The notes: a model not told the origin generated them from the letters alone. DNA of 64,000 bases from Portunus trituberculatus (GCF_017591435.1 NC_059300.1:19914436-19978435); one strand, 5' to 3'; positions 1 through 14,961 are shown, numbered from the stretch's first letter. Numbers and translations are program-made.

Positions 1-721
1 AAGCTTTGGCTTTCCTTCATTACCCAGCCGTCAAGCTCGAGTCGTTAGCTGAACTTGTTAACTGTCCCAAAACAACATCAAATGGTTTATGTATGTATCT
101 AGTCTTGCTTCGAGCCTTCCATTCTTCAGTGTGCCGGTGACGCAAGGTGTGCGTCAGTATCCACCTATTATAGACCAATACCATACACTATACAATACTT
201 GCTGAATCATAAAAAAAATATTCACCAGAAGGTAGGATTAATTGGCCGTAAGAGACACTGAACCCTGGTAAACAAACTGGAGTACAATTGAGTCTGTCAC
301 GTTACTCTTCAGCTGTGAACAAGCTATAGAGTCAATGCCCATCATCATGAAGAGACTCAAAGTTTACAACTAACAATGCCCACATTTGTGAGAATAATTA
401 CATCCCTTGCTCCTTATATCCATTCTCAAAACAGTAACGAATCTTGCTTCTCATTCTCTTCTTACACATCCAACGAGAGTGTAAAGGAAAACAGAGGAAA
501 GAAATAACACAAGGAAACACACAGGAAACACTAGAAGCAATACGAGTATTCACAGACCAGTTGACTTTTACCATGTCGTTTGTGACAACCAACTAATTTT
601 ACTTAATAAAAATAAAGATTCAGAATAGCAAACAATACAGCAGCTCCTACCACCACTCTTGTGTACGAAATACTGGAGTGAGATGGATAAGACCAATATA
701 CTATATAATAATGGAGTCAAT

Positions 722-724
<3 letters not shown>
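1..724. other. unique non-coding sequence
   Basis: No coding frame, terminal repeat or RNA fold was recognised. The sequence is AT-rich and of normal complexity. It begins with a HindIII site (AAGCTT), which may be chance or may mark a clone or fragment edge. Confidence 0.5.

Positions 725-771
<47 letters not shown>
725..771. repeat. (TC)n microsatellite
   Basis: Pure TC dinucleotide tract of about 47 bp. The serine/leucine dipeptide frame across it is not a gene. Confidence 0.95.
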
Positions 772-772
<1 letters not shown>

Positions 773-1196
773 CCTTTACGATCCCCCGCCTCCCCTTCTT
801 CCTTCCGTAACTTGAGTAAACCCTTCAGAGTGGAGTATCAAGACACTTCTAAACTTGCCAAACTTCATTAGCAAATTTTAAGGAGCTGCTTCTCGCGAAA
901 AGGTGAGAGGGTTGCCATTTTCTTCCTTCAAAGCTTGTTAAGTATTTTCGTACTCGATAAAAAGTGGAGCAGGTAGCCACACTTCTTTTTAACGCAAGTC
1001 TTATATTTTCATAAATAACTGCAACAATAAGCAGGGAAAGGCAGAAACCGAGACCTACTTTCCACTCCTGTTAATTCACCGCCAACGCCCCAGACCATGG
1101 CCTCCACCTGCATCTCACTCCCACAATGACACTGCATCGTTTATTCGGTATATGTTTTCGAACACATCATTCTACAAGCACTGTTTAGCTATATGG
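772..1196. other. non-coding sequence between microsatellites
   Basis: No gene, terminal repeat or retroelement motif was recognised. Confidence 0.45.
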
Positions 1197-1200
1197 GACG

Positions 1201-1437
<237 letters not shown>

Positions 1438-1550
1438 TGATGGTGATGGTGTTGGTGGTTTAGGGGGGGGAGAGGTGGATCGATATAATTTGGAAAGGGG
1501 AAAAAAAAACTGAAAATAACAGAAAAACACAGGAAAATACCTATCGACTT

Positions 1551-1573
1551 ACCGACCGACCGACCGACCGACC

Positions 1574-1651
<78 letters not shown>
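1551..1651. repeat. (ACCG)n then (CA)n microsatellite
   Basis: Five to six ACCG/CGAC units run into about 77 bp of pure CA. The CA tract abuts a 5'-truncated SINE body at 1652. Confidence 0.95.
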
Positions 1652-1653
<2 letters not shown>

Positions 1654-1729
1654 CCTACCCGAAGATCGGTCTATGAGCTCTGAGCTCGCTCCGTAATGGG
1701 GAAGACTGGCTGGGTGACCAGCAGGCGAC
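1652..1729 (+). mobile_element. SINE-B fragment (3' part of body)
   Basis: This stretch matches the 3' part of the SINE at 50145-50386 read on its minus strand: both carry GAAGATCGGTCTATGAGCTC, then GCTCGCTCCGTAATGGGGAA, and end in GGTGAATTACAC. The tRNA-related head and the upstream body are absent and replaced by (CA)n. Naming it SINE-B is my own grouping. Confidence 0.8.
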
Positions 1730-1757
1730 CGAGGTGAATTACACAAGCCTTCAGTGT

Positions 1758-1761
<4 letters not shown>

Positions 1762-1804
<43 letters not shown>
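1762..1804. repeat. (TC)n microsatellite
   Basis: Pure TC tract of about 43 bp. Confidence 0.95.
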
Positions 1805-1807
<3 letters not shown>

Positions 1808-1866
1808 ACGTAATTTTGTAAGGCATTCAAATTACATCACATAATGAAATTTTTGTGAGGTCATGT

Positions 1867-1868
<2 letters not shown>

Positions 1869-1901
<33 letters not shown>

Positions 1902-1913
1902 TATTATTATGAT

Positions 1914-1974
<61 letters not shown>
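1869..1974. repeat. (AAT)n and (AGT)n microsatellite
   Basis: AAT units (about 1869-1902), a short ATT palindromic turn, then a pure AGT tract from 1917. It repeats the AAT to AGT succession seen at 1201. Confidence 0.9.
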
Positions 1975-2295
1975 TTTTCTCACACTAGTTACTAGAAGGA
2001 AACTAATTAACATGATATTGTATTACATTTTCCTTTTTCTTCCTCCTTCCATTTCCTTCCTTTCTATCATCTCTTTCATTCCATCACGCCTTTCTGTCCC
2101 TATCATTCCCTTCCGTCCTGGCAACACTCCTGCTAATACAAACCCTACGCTCCTTCGCACTCTTATACAATCTACTCCTTTATAAATCTAACCAATTCTT
2201 ATCGCTCTCCTTTCAACATCCTTTCCTTCCTCTTTTTTTCCCGCTTTCCTCGAAACTCTTCCCTCTTCCAACCTATTCTCCTTTTCCCCACACAG
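1975..2295 (+). other. pyrimidine-rich non-coding sequence, putative intron 3' end
   Basis: Strongly C/T-rich on the plus strand and ending in CCTTTTCCCCACACAG, which reads as a polypyrimidine tract plus AG splice acceptor. No other feature was seen. Confidence 0.4.
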
Positions 2296-2554
2296 TTACG
2301 GTCGACGGCTGTTCGGAGGCAAGAGGGAGTCTCTATGTTCAGAAGTGACCACAATGACAACAGTCGTGGCCAACGGATACAACCCAGTCAGCACCCAGAC
2401 CACGACCACCACCGCCGCTGCGCCCAACACTCTGCCACTGCCTCAGGTTCAGCAGCCTTGTATCCCCATGGGTCACCTCAGCTACAGGAATTCGACAGCG
2501 GGGATCAGCGAGGAAACAGACCCTAAGATAACAGTCAAGGATTCGCTACTGTAA
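2296..2554 (+). CDS. putative terminal coding exon, unknown protein
   Basis: A strong acceptor (CCTTTTCCCCACACAG) is followed by an open frame of about 86 codons, read from 2297, that ends at TAA 2552-2554. The predicted peptide is of normal complexity: a basic start (YGRRLFGGKRESLCSE), a Thr-rich middle (TTTTTAAAP), then DPKITVKDSLL at the C-terminus. Ser at position -2 and Leu at 0 fit a class I PDZ ligand, and the basic, Ser/Thr-rich composition suits a cytoplasmic tail of a membrane protein; this is inference. The first base completes a split codon, so the ATGs at 2335 and 2354 need not be starts. No upstream exon was found within 2.3 kb. I do not recognise the gene. Confidence 0.5.
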
Positions 2555-3070
2555 AAGAAGTAACAAGATAATACAAAATAAGCAAAATGAAAAACTGGGA
2601 CGACAGCAGTGATTAACAAATCAGCACAGTAGGATATTTTTTATCATCATTATGATCTCAACATGTTTCAGTATTGTGGGAGTGAATTGTGTTCCAGAAG
2701 CACGCTTGCTGCTTGTCTTGGCTGAGTCACTACCAAGGAATCAACAAATGATCAAAAGATAACAAGGGCACTTGAAAGGACGAGACACAATACTCTTGCC
2801 TTGACAACTCCCTCCGTTGCCAAGGTAGTCACGGGTGAAAACAAAAATATACTATATATAACAAAATAAAACACTTGTACTTGTCTTCACCACCACCACC
2901 ACCACCACCACCACCACCACCACCACCAGGACTACCATCACCATCACCACTAACCCCTGAACAATAATAATAACATCAGCAACAAGAAAATCTGTTGTGG
3001 TGTCCGTACGACTGAACAAGCGAGTGTGGAAGCAAATAAATAAGTAAAACGCACTTTTTTCCCCGTGCAG
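2555..3070. other. possible 3' UTR/intergenic with (CAC)n
   Basis: Directly after the stop at 2554 the sequence becomes A-rich, as a 3' UTR might; AATAAA lies inside ACAAAATAAAACAC near 2861-2870. A (CAC)n tract occupies about 2889-2929. The stretch ends with TTTTTTTCCCCGTGCAG, a possible acceptor. Confidence 0.35.
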
Positions 3071-3381
3071 TTATCGACAGCATTAGTGGTGGTGGTGGTG
3101 GTGGTGCGAACATACATCAGGGACGGGATGGAGGGTTGGGGCAAAGCGGGGAAAGCATGGCACGATGCAACGAGACAGAAAGGAACAAGACAAACTTCTG
3201 TATTTCAGGAGACGTGATAGAACTCGGCTTGACAGGAAGAGTGACCGAGGCGACGGACACAATTACCAATGTGTATGATGAAAGTGACTTTAGTGTATAC
3301 AAGAGTGTTTTTGAGTATGAAGCTACTTTCCAAGCGACCATAAAGCAAGTAAAGGTGGCAGTATGTACAGGTATTGAGTAA
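3071..3381 (+). CDS. possible terminal exon, weak
   Basis: A T/C-rich tract and CAG at 3055-3070 precede a frame open to a stop at 3379-3381 (about 102 codons). It starts with a Gly run from a short GGT repeat, then reads CISGDVIELGLTGRVTEA and onward in normal-complexity protein-like sequence. No family is recognised. It could be a chance open frame; if real it would be a different transcript from 2296-2554, or an alternative 3' end of it. Confidence 0.2.
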
Positions 3382-3674
3382 ATGAGGAACATAATTCTAA
3401 TGTATTCTAAAAAGGCATGTATACGTAACAATGCTGATAACGGAATGACCTAAATATGTATACGCATTTGAAGTTGCTTTGTTAAATATACACACGAGTG
3501 CAGGCACGCAGTCTTCTGAACTACCTCGTGCACATGACCGCCAGGAAAGTAAAGGGCTTGTTAGTGGTGCGTGACACATATGTACAGCAGATGGACACAG
3601 AAATTCAACAACGACGCGAAACTCATAACAAATAGAAACACATACAAACACATACCTGCACAATATAAAGAAAT
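3382..3674. other. non-coding sequence
   Basis: No recognised feature. Confidence 0.4.
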
Positions 3675-3693
3675 ACACACGCACACGCACACG

Positions 3694-3750
<57 letters not shown>
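3675..3750. repeat. (CA)n with CG interruptions
   Basis: ACACGC units, a short alternating CG run, then pure CA. Alternating purine-pyrimidine with a CG core could adopt Z-DNA; this is inference. Confidence 0.95.
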
Positions 3751-3752
<2 letters not shown>

Positions 3753-3930
3753 GAGAATGCCTACACAAACTGCTCAGATGTAAAAATTCGCAAGCTTCAA
3801 AAAATATAGAAGAAGAGCACTTTGTTTCCACGCACCGAGCATTCATGGCTCACAAAAATAAATACTCTACGTGCATGTACAAAAATTCACATGTAGGTAA
3901 GCTGAAAAAAATAAATAAATAAGTAAATAA

Positions 3931-5300
<1,370 letters not shown>

Positions 5301-5309
5301 GCCCACACT

Positions 5310-5413
5310 ATTATCATTATTATTATCATTACTATTATCATTATTATTATCATTACTATTACTATTATTATTATTATTATTATTATCATCATTATTATTA
5401 TCATTATTATTAT
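5310..5413. repeat. imperfect (ATT)n/(ATC)n
   Basis: Degenerate TTA/TCA trinucleotide tract of about 100 bp. Confidence 0.85.
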
Positions 5414-5614
5414 ATACATGTGAGGTTTAGGCTACCAAAGGCAAGAGCTCATAAGGTAATAACATTTCACATATATATTTTTGTGTCAAGTAGGCTGTAC
5501 ATACCTAGGCGTAGAAGCGACGTGTTCTTGTACACAGATCAACCTGGTGCTGCTAATGACCTCCCGTAGTCGTGTGTGTGTTCCTGTGTGTCACGAGATC
5601 ACGTTGTGTCAATG

Positions 5615-5706
<92 letters not shown>
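5615..5706. repeat. (GT)n microsatellite
   Basis: Pure GT tract, about 92 bp. Confidence 0.97.
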
Positions 5707-5710
<4 letters not shown>

Positions 5711-5959
5711 ACCTGTTCCTCGGTCGTCGTCATCCTCTACAGGTAACCTTCACCAATTCTGACGCTCAATTTCTTTACGCTGGCAACATTTTTTCTATAA
5801 AGTCAAGTTCTCCTGAGCTGTCGTCTTCCATGGCTGTGTGACTGTCCAGCCTTCGCTCTCCGGATCCGGCTGGGAGGCAGGAGCACCACTGGGACGGATT
5901 AACGAGATCCAGAGTGAAGGGCAAACACACGAGAAGAATTTACAGTGGTGTACCGGGTC

Positions 5960-5961
<2 letters not shown>

Positions 5962-6049
<88 letters not shown>
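5962..6049. repeat. (GT)n microsatellite
   Basis: Pure GT tract, about 88 bp. Confidence 0.97.
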
Positions 6050-6050
<1 letters not shown>

Positions 6051-6385
6051 TTTGCTACCCACACATTCACATACCAGTTCGGCATCACATAATGTTCGGT
6101 TCCCAATCCTCTCTTCTCCCCGTTCCCTGCACCCACCGCATTCCCAAATCACGGTCATGTCATTGGAGAAAGCCCGCTTTGAGTATATATTGGGGTAATG
6201 TGCTGCAAAACGCCAGGCTTTCCCTCCTTCCGTCATTCCCTCCCTTCCACCTGTACCTCACCTCCCGTCACGCTCCCGACCAGTCTTTCCGCGGTGCACT
6301 CACATTCATGGCGTTGATTGCTCGTAATTTTACGTGTATTTTTGACCGATCCAATATGGTTGACGTTTTCCACCGAACAGTTCAT

Positions 6386-6386
<1 letters not shown>

Positions 6387-6459
<73 letters not shown>
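6387..6459. repeat. (GT)n microsatellite
   Basis: Pure GT tract, about 73 bp; third GT tract in under 850 bp. Confidence 0.97.
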
Positions 6460-6460
<1 letters not shown>

Positions 6461-7500
6461 TACAGTACATTGACATCACGTGATCCCAACTGGTAATAAC
6501 ACTTAATATTAACAAAGGTATTATCTGTAATAGTGTACGTACTAGTAAGATTAATTACCTATAATAGTGACCCTTCTCTTCCCCTTCACCCGCTGGAGAC
6601 GAGTGGGTGAGGCAGATCTGTAGGGGCAGAGGGCCGCCACTCGCCGCGCCCCGCCGTCCCTCACAACACGGGAGGGACGGAAGCACCTCGCCTCGTGTCC
6701 TCCGTGGCTGAGAAAAAGCGTAGGAAGGATGTGAAAGGATAAAATGAATGCAAAAAAAAAAAAAAAAAAAAAAAAAAACATCTGATAAAAGTAGAGAAAA
6801 ATAAGAGGGTTAAGAAAAAAAAAGGGAACACAAGAGAAAAATCTAAAGTTAGGAAAAAAAGAAAGAAAGGGAGGAAACGATACAATAGGATGCTAGAGTT
6901 ACTAGAAAAAGAGGTGAAGAGGAAAGTGATGACATGTGTTAAGGGTACGATGGGTAGGGAAAAGGGGGAGACAAGAATAGAAATTGAATAAAAAAAAAAA
7001 GGAATTCATGGGGATAGGAAAAGTACTGAAGAAGCAGAAGGAAGCAAAATAGACGGGAAAAAAATATGGTACAGACAGAATAAGACAAAATATGGGTAAA
7101 TAAATATAAAACAAGAAAAGAGGAAGAGGTTAAGAAGTGAAGAGTTCAGAGGGATTAGGAAAGAGGGAGAGAGAAAGGGTCCGAGAGAGCACCAGAATTA
7201 CTGAAGACACGAGGCGCTTAGGGAATTGTGGAGGGAAGGGAAAGGAAGGGAAGGGGGGAAGGGAGAGGGAGGTAGACAAGGGAGGCGGCGGCGGCTGCAG
7301 GTAGTGAGTGGCTCTCTGTTCCTTTCTTCGCTCATCACAATCACCACCACTACCCAATAACAATAACAACAATAAATCCGATATATTTTCTGATGTTGTG
7401 GTTAAACGTGCGTAAGACTCATCCTGTCACCGATTTACTATATAATAAACATACATACATATATATTACTATTCACATATAATACATATAGAAGTGTTTA
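6460..7500. other. purine-rich non-coding sequence
   Basis: A GC-rich patch (about 6590-6680) is followed by an A-run at 6751-6778 and about 500 bp of A/G-rich sequence on the plus strand (6780-7290). The minus-strand frames here are Phe/Leu/Ser-rich readouts of that purine bias, not genes. Confidence 0.5.
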
Positions 7501-7503
7501 ATA

Positions 7504-7505
<2 letters not shown>

Positions 7506-7593
<88 letters not shown>
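7506..7593. repeat. (GT)n microsatellite
   Basis: Pure GT tract, about 88 bp. Confidence 0.97.
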
Positions 7594-7599
<6 letters not shown>

Positions 7600-7792
7600 A
7601 ATAAGTATAAGTTCACACTATCACATTCATAAGTGTTGTTTTTCCTTTCATTCGCTACCATTAATAACTGCATTTACAATAGGACAGCCAGACAAGGTAG
7701 GGTACAAATTCTACATCTACAACTATTTGTACTACCATTATAGTTGATTTTACTCGCATTACCATTACAACAAAGACACCGTTACCACCGTT

Positions 7793-7794
<2 letters not shown>

Positions 7795-7858
<64 letters not shown>
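7795..7858. repeat. (CA)n microsatellite
   Basis: Pure CA tract, about 64 bp. Confidence 0.97.
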
Positions 7859-7861
<3 letters not shown>

Positions 7862-7912
7862 GCGCCGGACAATGAATTTGAACAGAAGCAACCAAAGTCA
7901 TTGCCTGGTGGT

Positions 7913-7945
7913 ACTCACTCACTCACTCACTCACTCACTCACTCA

Positions 7946-8018
<73 letters not shown>
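7913..8018. repeat. (ACTC)n then (CA)n
   Basis: About nine ACTC units grade into about 70 bp of CA. Confidence 0.97.
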
Positions 8019-8025
<7 letters not shown>

Positions 8026-8121
8026 CAGCCTCACAGATAGTGTTTCTTTCCTTGCCCGGCTCTCTTACCTTTCTTTGTATCTTCATCATTCATCTCTATT
8101 CACACATTCTCCTCATCACTC

Positions 8122-8163
8122 GCTAGTTCATTCATTCATTCATTCATTCATTCATTCATTCAC
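8122..8163. repeat. (ATTC)n microsatellite
   Basis: About ten ATTC tetramers. Confidence 0.95.
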
Positions 8164-8463
8164 TCACATCATTCCTTCATCAAACCCTTCAAACTTTTCT
8201 TCTCCCCCCAACCTTTGTTCCTTTCATCACCCCAAACTTACTTCCTTTCATTTAAACTTTCTCTCTTTTACTTTCCGTCTTCTCTTCCTTCCTTCCTCTG
8301 CGGCCATGAAGACATCACACTTGGCTCCTTCTGCCCCTCTTTCCTTTGCTCACCCACTTTTGGGTATATAAAGTTTCTTGCTGTATAAATTTTCACTTTC
8401 ATATGTATTTTTACACTCAAAGATAAAAACAAAAATGCTGATGACTTTGCAAATATAGATAAA
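8164..8463. other. pyrimidine-rich non-coding sequence
   Basis: T/C-rich sequence with no recognised feature. Confidence 0.4.
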
Positions 8464-8740
<277 letters not shown>

Positions 8741-8836
8741 TCCGGCTCCATGAGTAAACATGGATGTAAATGATTACTGCAACGTGGGTATGTGGACGAG
8801 TGGTTTGCGTGTACATCACTGAGGATAATCATAATC

Positions 8837-8838
8837 GT

Positions 8839-8891
<53 letters not shown>
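8837..8891. repeat. (GT)n, 3' tail of SINE-A1
   Basis: Read on the minus strand this is the (CA)n tail of the adjacent SINE. Confidence 0.9.
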
Positions 8892-8894
<3 letters not shown>

Positions 8895-9177
8895 TCACTG
8901 TTTGATCTGCTGCAGTCTCTGACGAGACAGCCAGGCGTTACCCTACGGAACGAGTTCAAAGCTCATTATTTCCGATCTTGGGATAGGTCTGAGACCAGGC
9001 ACACACCACACACCGGGACAACAAGGTCACAACTCGATTTACATCCCGTACCTACTCACTGCTAGGTGAACAGGGGCTACACGTGACAGGAGACACACCC
9101 AAATATCTCCACCCGGCCGGGGAATCGAACCCCGGTCATCTGGCTTGTGAAGCCAGCGCTCTAACCACTGAGCTACC

Positions 9178-9181
<4 letters not shown>
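8891..9181 (-). mobile_element. SINE-A1, tRNA-Val(CAC)-derived SINE, full head
   Basis: The minus strand from 9181 to about 9111 folds as a cloverleaf: acceptor arms ACCCGGT and GCCGGGT pair, the anticodon arm CTGGC-TTCACAA-GCCAG gives anticodon CAC (valine), and the T arm is CGGGGTTCGATTCCCCG. It therefore carries RNA polymerase III A and B boxes. A body of about 220 bp follows (GATATTTGGGTGTGTCTCC, then CACCTAGCAGTGAGTAGGTA) and ends AACAGTG before the (CA)n tail. The long unrelated body and tail mark a SINE, not a tRNA gene. The 5' end abuts another (GT)n at 9180. Copies: 35868, 49244, 57233. Confidence 0.9.

Positions 9182-9275
<94 letters not shown>
9180..9275. repeat. (GT)n abutting the SINE head
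   Basis: Pure GT tract of about 96 bp starting at the first base of the SINE tRNA head, so the SINE is flanked on both sides by the same dinucleotide. Confidence 0.97.
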
Positions 9276-9276
<1 letters not shown>

Positions 9277-9702
9277 AGAGGAGGCATGTCGTACCAAAGC
9301 CGTGGATACAAGTCGAGTAACACACAACACTGGACTCCAATATGTTCATCTCGCTCCAAGGTGTGAGGGACGCCCAGCAGTGGAGGAAGCGCAAAGGATT
9401 TCTTGTTGGTCTGAGTCAAAGGAGGTTCAGTGAGTTTCATTGAGGTTCAGAGTCCTGGTTGGGGGATTTGGTCTTTTCGCCTCTTCTCGGACCATCATAT
9501 ATTTTCTTTTCTTTTTTTTCTTACTCATTACATCATCACGCTGAGGATGGTAAGAACAATAGGTCCTCCTCAGCGCGCCCCCACAGTCCCAAGTCTTCTG
9601 ATCTGCTGACTCTCTTCACAAAGCCAGGTGAAATCAAGGCAAATTAAAGGTCATCAGACTGAATCAGTGTTGTTACTTGACTGTTGACCAAAGGCGGGAA
9701 GA

Positions 9703-9704
<2 letters not shown>
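9276..9704. other. non-coding sequence
   Basis: No recognised feature. Confidence 0.4.

Positions 9705-9776
<72 letters not shown>
9705..9776. repeat. (GT)n microsatellite
   Basis: Pure GT tract, about 72 bp. Confidence 0.97.
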
Positions 9777-9777
<1 letters not shown>

Positions 9778-9984
9778 GGGTCACGTGCTGGTCTCGTGAT
9801 CATCGGCCTGGGTTCATGTAGTTGGATCTCTGGGCGTAATAGAGACTTCCACTCACCGCACCCTGCTCCTCTCGCTCCTAGGCCGCTGTTCGCTGTCAGA
9901 AAACGCCTTTCACACCCACAGCGGAACCCGAACCTATCCGCCTAGGTGACTATGTGGCAAAGAGGTTTCTACTTGACTAGCGAG

Positions 9985-10100
<116 letters not shown>

Positions 10101-10268
10101 TTCAGTGTTGTGATCATCCGTGCCTCAGTTCAGTATTTTTTCTTTTAATATTCTCTCAAAGTTAACAATTGTAGCGTAGTAATCGAGTATTATTTTTTTC
10201 ATTTTTTCAGTCTTGCAAGGGTTACAGATATATGTAATTATGTGCAACATTATCATCGTTATTATTAC

Positions 10269-10313
<45 letters not shown>

Positions 10314-10472
10314 TATTATCATTGTTATTATTAATATTAAAGCTAATATTCCTTCAGCTGTTTTCTATGAACGATACAAATACATCTTATTTCACTACAA
10401 TGGTGTCTGCCTCATATCCTTCAATACTCCCTTTTGGTTCCGTGGCTGCACTCCACACACGGCCACACAGTC
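10101..10472. other. AT-rich sequence with imperfect (ATT)n
   Basis: Degenerate ATT/ATC trinucleotides at about 10255-10336; otherwise no feature. Open frames that cross into the GAA tract are artefacts. Confidence 0.6.
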
Positions 10473-11126
10473 AAGAAGAAGAAGAAGAAGAAGAAGAAGA
10501 AGAAGAAGAAGAAGAAGAAGAAGAAGAAGAAGAAGAAGAAGAAGAAGAAGAAGAAGAAGAAGAAGAAGAAGAAGAAGAAGAAGAAGAAGAAGAAGAAGAA
10601 GAAGAAGAAGAAGAAGAAGAAGAAGAAGAAGAAGAAGAAGAAGAAGAAGAAGAAGAAGAAGAAGAAGAAGAAGAAGAAGAAGAAGAAGAAGAAGAAGAAG
10701 AAGAAGAAGAAGAAGAAGAAGAAGAAGAAGAAGAAGAAGAAGAAGAAGAAGAAGAAGAAGAAGAAGAAGAAGAAGAAGAAGAAGAAGAAGAAGAAGAAGA
10801 AGAAGAAGAAGAAGAAGAAGAAGAAGAAGAAGAAGAAGAAGAAGAAGAAGAAGAAGAAGAAGAAGAAGAAGAAGAAGAAGAAGAAGAAGAAGAAGAAGAA
10901 GAAGAAGAAGAAGAAGAAGAAGAAGAAGAAGAAGAAGAAGAAGAAGAAGAAGAAGAAGAAGAAGAAGAAGAAGAAGAAGAAGAAGAAGAAGAAGAAGAAG
11001 AAGAAGAAGAAGAAGAAGAAGAAGAAGAAGAAGAAGAAGAAGAAGAAGAAGAAGAAGAAGAAGAAGAAGAAGAAGAAGAAGAAGAAGAAGAAGAAGAAGA
11101 AGAAGAAGAAGAAGAAGAAGAAGAAG
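10473..11126. repeat. very long pure (GAA/AAG)n tract
   Basis: About 654 bp of uninterrupted AAG, about 218 units, the longest simple repeat in the window. I see no interrupting base. All three plus frames are open only because the tract lacks stop codons (poly-Lys, poly-Arg, poly-Glu). Long GAA.TTC tracts are known to form intramolecular triplexes and to be unstable. Confidence 0.98.
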
Positions 11127-11256
11127 GAATAAGAATTGGTAAGTCTGCTGGCATTAATCTATAGTACTAATAAGAGGATTAAGTATATATATAGAAAAAT
11201 ATAGCAGGACAAAGAAGAGGAGTAGAAAGAGGACTGACAAACAGCACAAGTTGGAG

Positions 11257-11690
11257 TCATCAGCATGAGTGGAGAGGACAAGAAGATAGCTATTTTGTGA
11301 GTAATGGAGAGTAGGAAATAACACAGAGCCATGAGGAACACTACTGTTAACAGATTTAGGAAGAGAACATTGGCTATCTATTACTGTAGCGAGAAAACTG
11401 CCAGAAAGGAGATTTCAGAAAAAAGATGAATAGAGTCTTCGTAAGGAAAGATTGGAAATTAAAGATTTATCGTCAGAAGATCGTCTTTTCCGAAAACCAT
11501 AGTAACGGTCAAAAAGATTGTGACCAGGTATGCTACACAATTATTCTGTTAAGAATAGATTCTAAAACGATCGAAAGGTACAAAATTAAATCAGTAAGCT
11601 GTCACCCTTCTTAAAAAGGCAAAAAGACAATGTAGGCAAATCTTCGGCAAGAAGGATAGATAGTTCCACAAACCCGGGACAGGACACGAG
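11257..11690 (-). mobile_element. eroded LINE fragment (J family, J6)
   Basis: Two islands align by eye with LINE J1 (minus strand). 11257-11425 corresponds to the J1 region around 15975-16150: CATCAGCATGAGTGGA, then GAGGAACACTACTGTTAACA beside J1 GGAACACCACTGTTAATAGA. 11600-11680 corresponds to J1 16460-16520 (GTCACCCTTCTTA, then AATGTAGGCAAATCTT). It is more diverged than any other J copy and has no usable frame. Confidence 0.65.
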
Positions 11691-11719
11691 ACCACTAGCT
11701 ATTTCAGGACCTCAAGCCA

Positions 11720-13412
<1,693 letters not shown>

Positions 13413-13469
<57 letters not shown>
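13413..13469. repeat. (CT)n microsatellite
   Basis: Pure CT tract, about 57 bp. Confidence 0.97.
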
Positions 13470-13471
<2 letters not shown>

Positions 13472-13628
13472 ATACAAATAAAAGTAGACTAGAACAAGTC
13501 AGATAACGTGAAATAGAAACGCTTGCACTTTCAAATACTTGTTGATGTGTTAGTAAAAATCTGTTATTTCTCGGCTCCGGCAAACGACGGGGGTAATTTT
13601 CTTCTTATAGGTTGCTACTGTATGCTTC

Positions 13629-13631
<3 letters not shown>

Positions 13632-13725
<94 letters not shown>
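13632..13725. repeat. (GA)n microsatellite
   Basis: Pure GA tract, about 94 bp. Confidence 0.97.
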
Positions 13726-13726
<1 letters not shown>

Positions 13727-13769
13727 GTAATTAATTCAAAATTCAGTGAGGAGCAAGTCAGGCAGTTGC

Positions 13770-13840
13770 GGAGGAGGAGGAGGAGGAGGAGGAGGAGGAG
13801 GAGGAGGAGGAGGAGGAGGAGGAGGAGGAGGAGGAGGAGG
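13770..13840. repeat. (GGA)n microsatellite
   Basis: Pure GGA tract, about 71 bp. Confidence 0.97.
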
Positions 13841-14755
13841 TCCATCCCTCCTGGGTGAACCTTGAGAGTGGGATTCAGATATCAGCATTGCAGGACTGTC
13901 GCTCCCATATCCCTTATCTGACTTTTATGAAGAGACATCCTATGACTTACTAACCTGCTGGTTGGTGGGTTCGCAAACTGTTTGGTTACTTCTCTGTTTG
14001 TACACTGTTTCTCTCTGTATATCCTATCAATCCACCATCCCATTGTTGCATCGACCACCCAATCAACCACACAGATCAGCATTAAGAACACGAGCACCTA
14101 ACGTAAAGGATGTCTCAATGAGCCTTTGGACCTACATGCGGCAGCCCTTGAATTCTCAGTGTTTTGTGATCACTTATTCCTTCTGATTGATGCATTTCAC
14201 CTCTCTACTTTCTCCTTACTCTCATACAAAAATAATATTGAACACTCAAAGATAAAATTAGTACGAATGCAAACTTCTTGCCTGATACAAGAGAACCTGA
14301 TTCATATCATCCCCCACCGAACCCTTCCACCTTTTCATCGCCCTTGTTCGGCCTCTTAGCATAAAAAAGAGTAAGTGCATTACAAAAATACCATTTGATA
14401 TTTAGGTATGAAAACATTCACACCATCTCATCCAAGATTGTCCTTGGATGGCAAGCCAATATCAATCCACTAACAACTCCACGTAATCTGACCACAACAT
14501 TTCCCTCACTCTCACATTGCTTCTTGACACTATTTGTCCCCAAAAAAATACTTCTTTCCCAACCCTCCTTCAACACACCTTCCCTATTCTCCTCCATCCT
14601 CCTCGACTCTCAAAATAGCAGTGTCTCCTTTTTGATTCCCGCTTTCCCTCTCTCCTCTGCAACAACACCTCAGAAAGTCCCTCGCTCAAACCTCGCGGTC
14701 TGGTTCAAGGACGCGACACGCCATTAATGCAGGAAACGTGGCTGAAAATATTTGG
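13841..14755. other. non-coding sequence
   Basis: No element or gene recognised; the 14400-14700 part is pyrimidine-rich. Confidence 0.4.

Positions 14756-14961
<206 letters not shown>

Noticed and set aside
1..6. HindIII site at base 1 as proof of a BAC end
   Set aside because: A 6-bp match at one end alone can be chance; the right end shows no such site.
9111..9181. Intact tRNA-Val(CAC) cloverleaf
   Set aside because: It is followed by the SINE body and (CA)n tail seen in three other copies, so it is a SINE head, not a functional tRNA gene.
10213..11164. Frames of up to 309 codons encoding poly-Arg, poly-Glu or poly-Lys
   Set aside because: Pure GAA repeat has no stop in any plus frame; no coding signal outside it.
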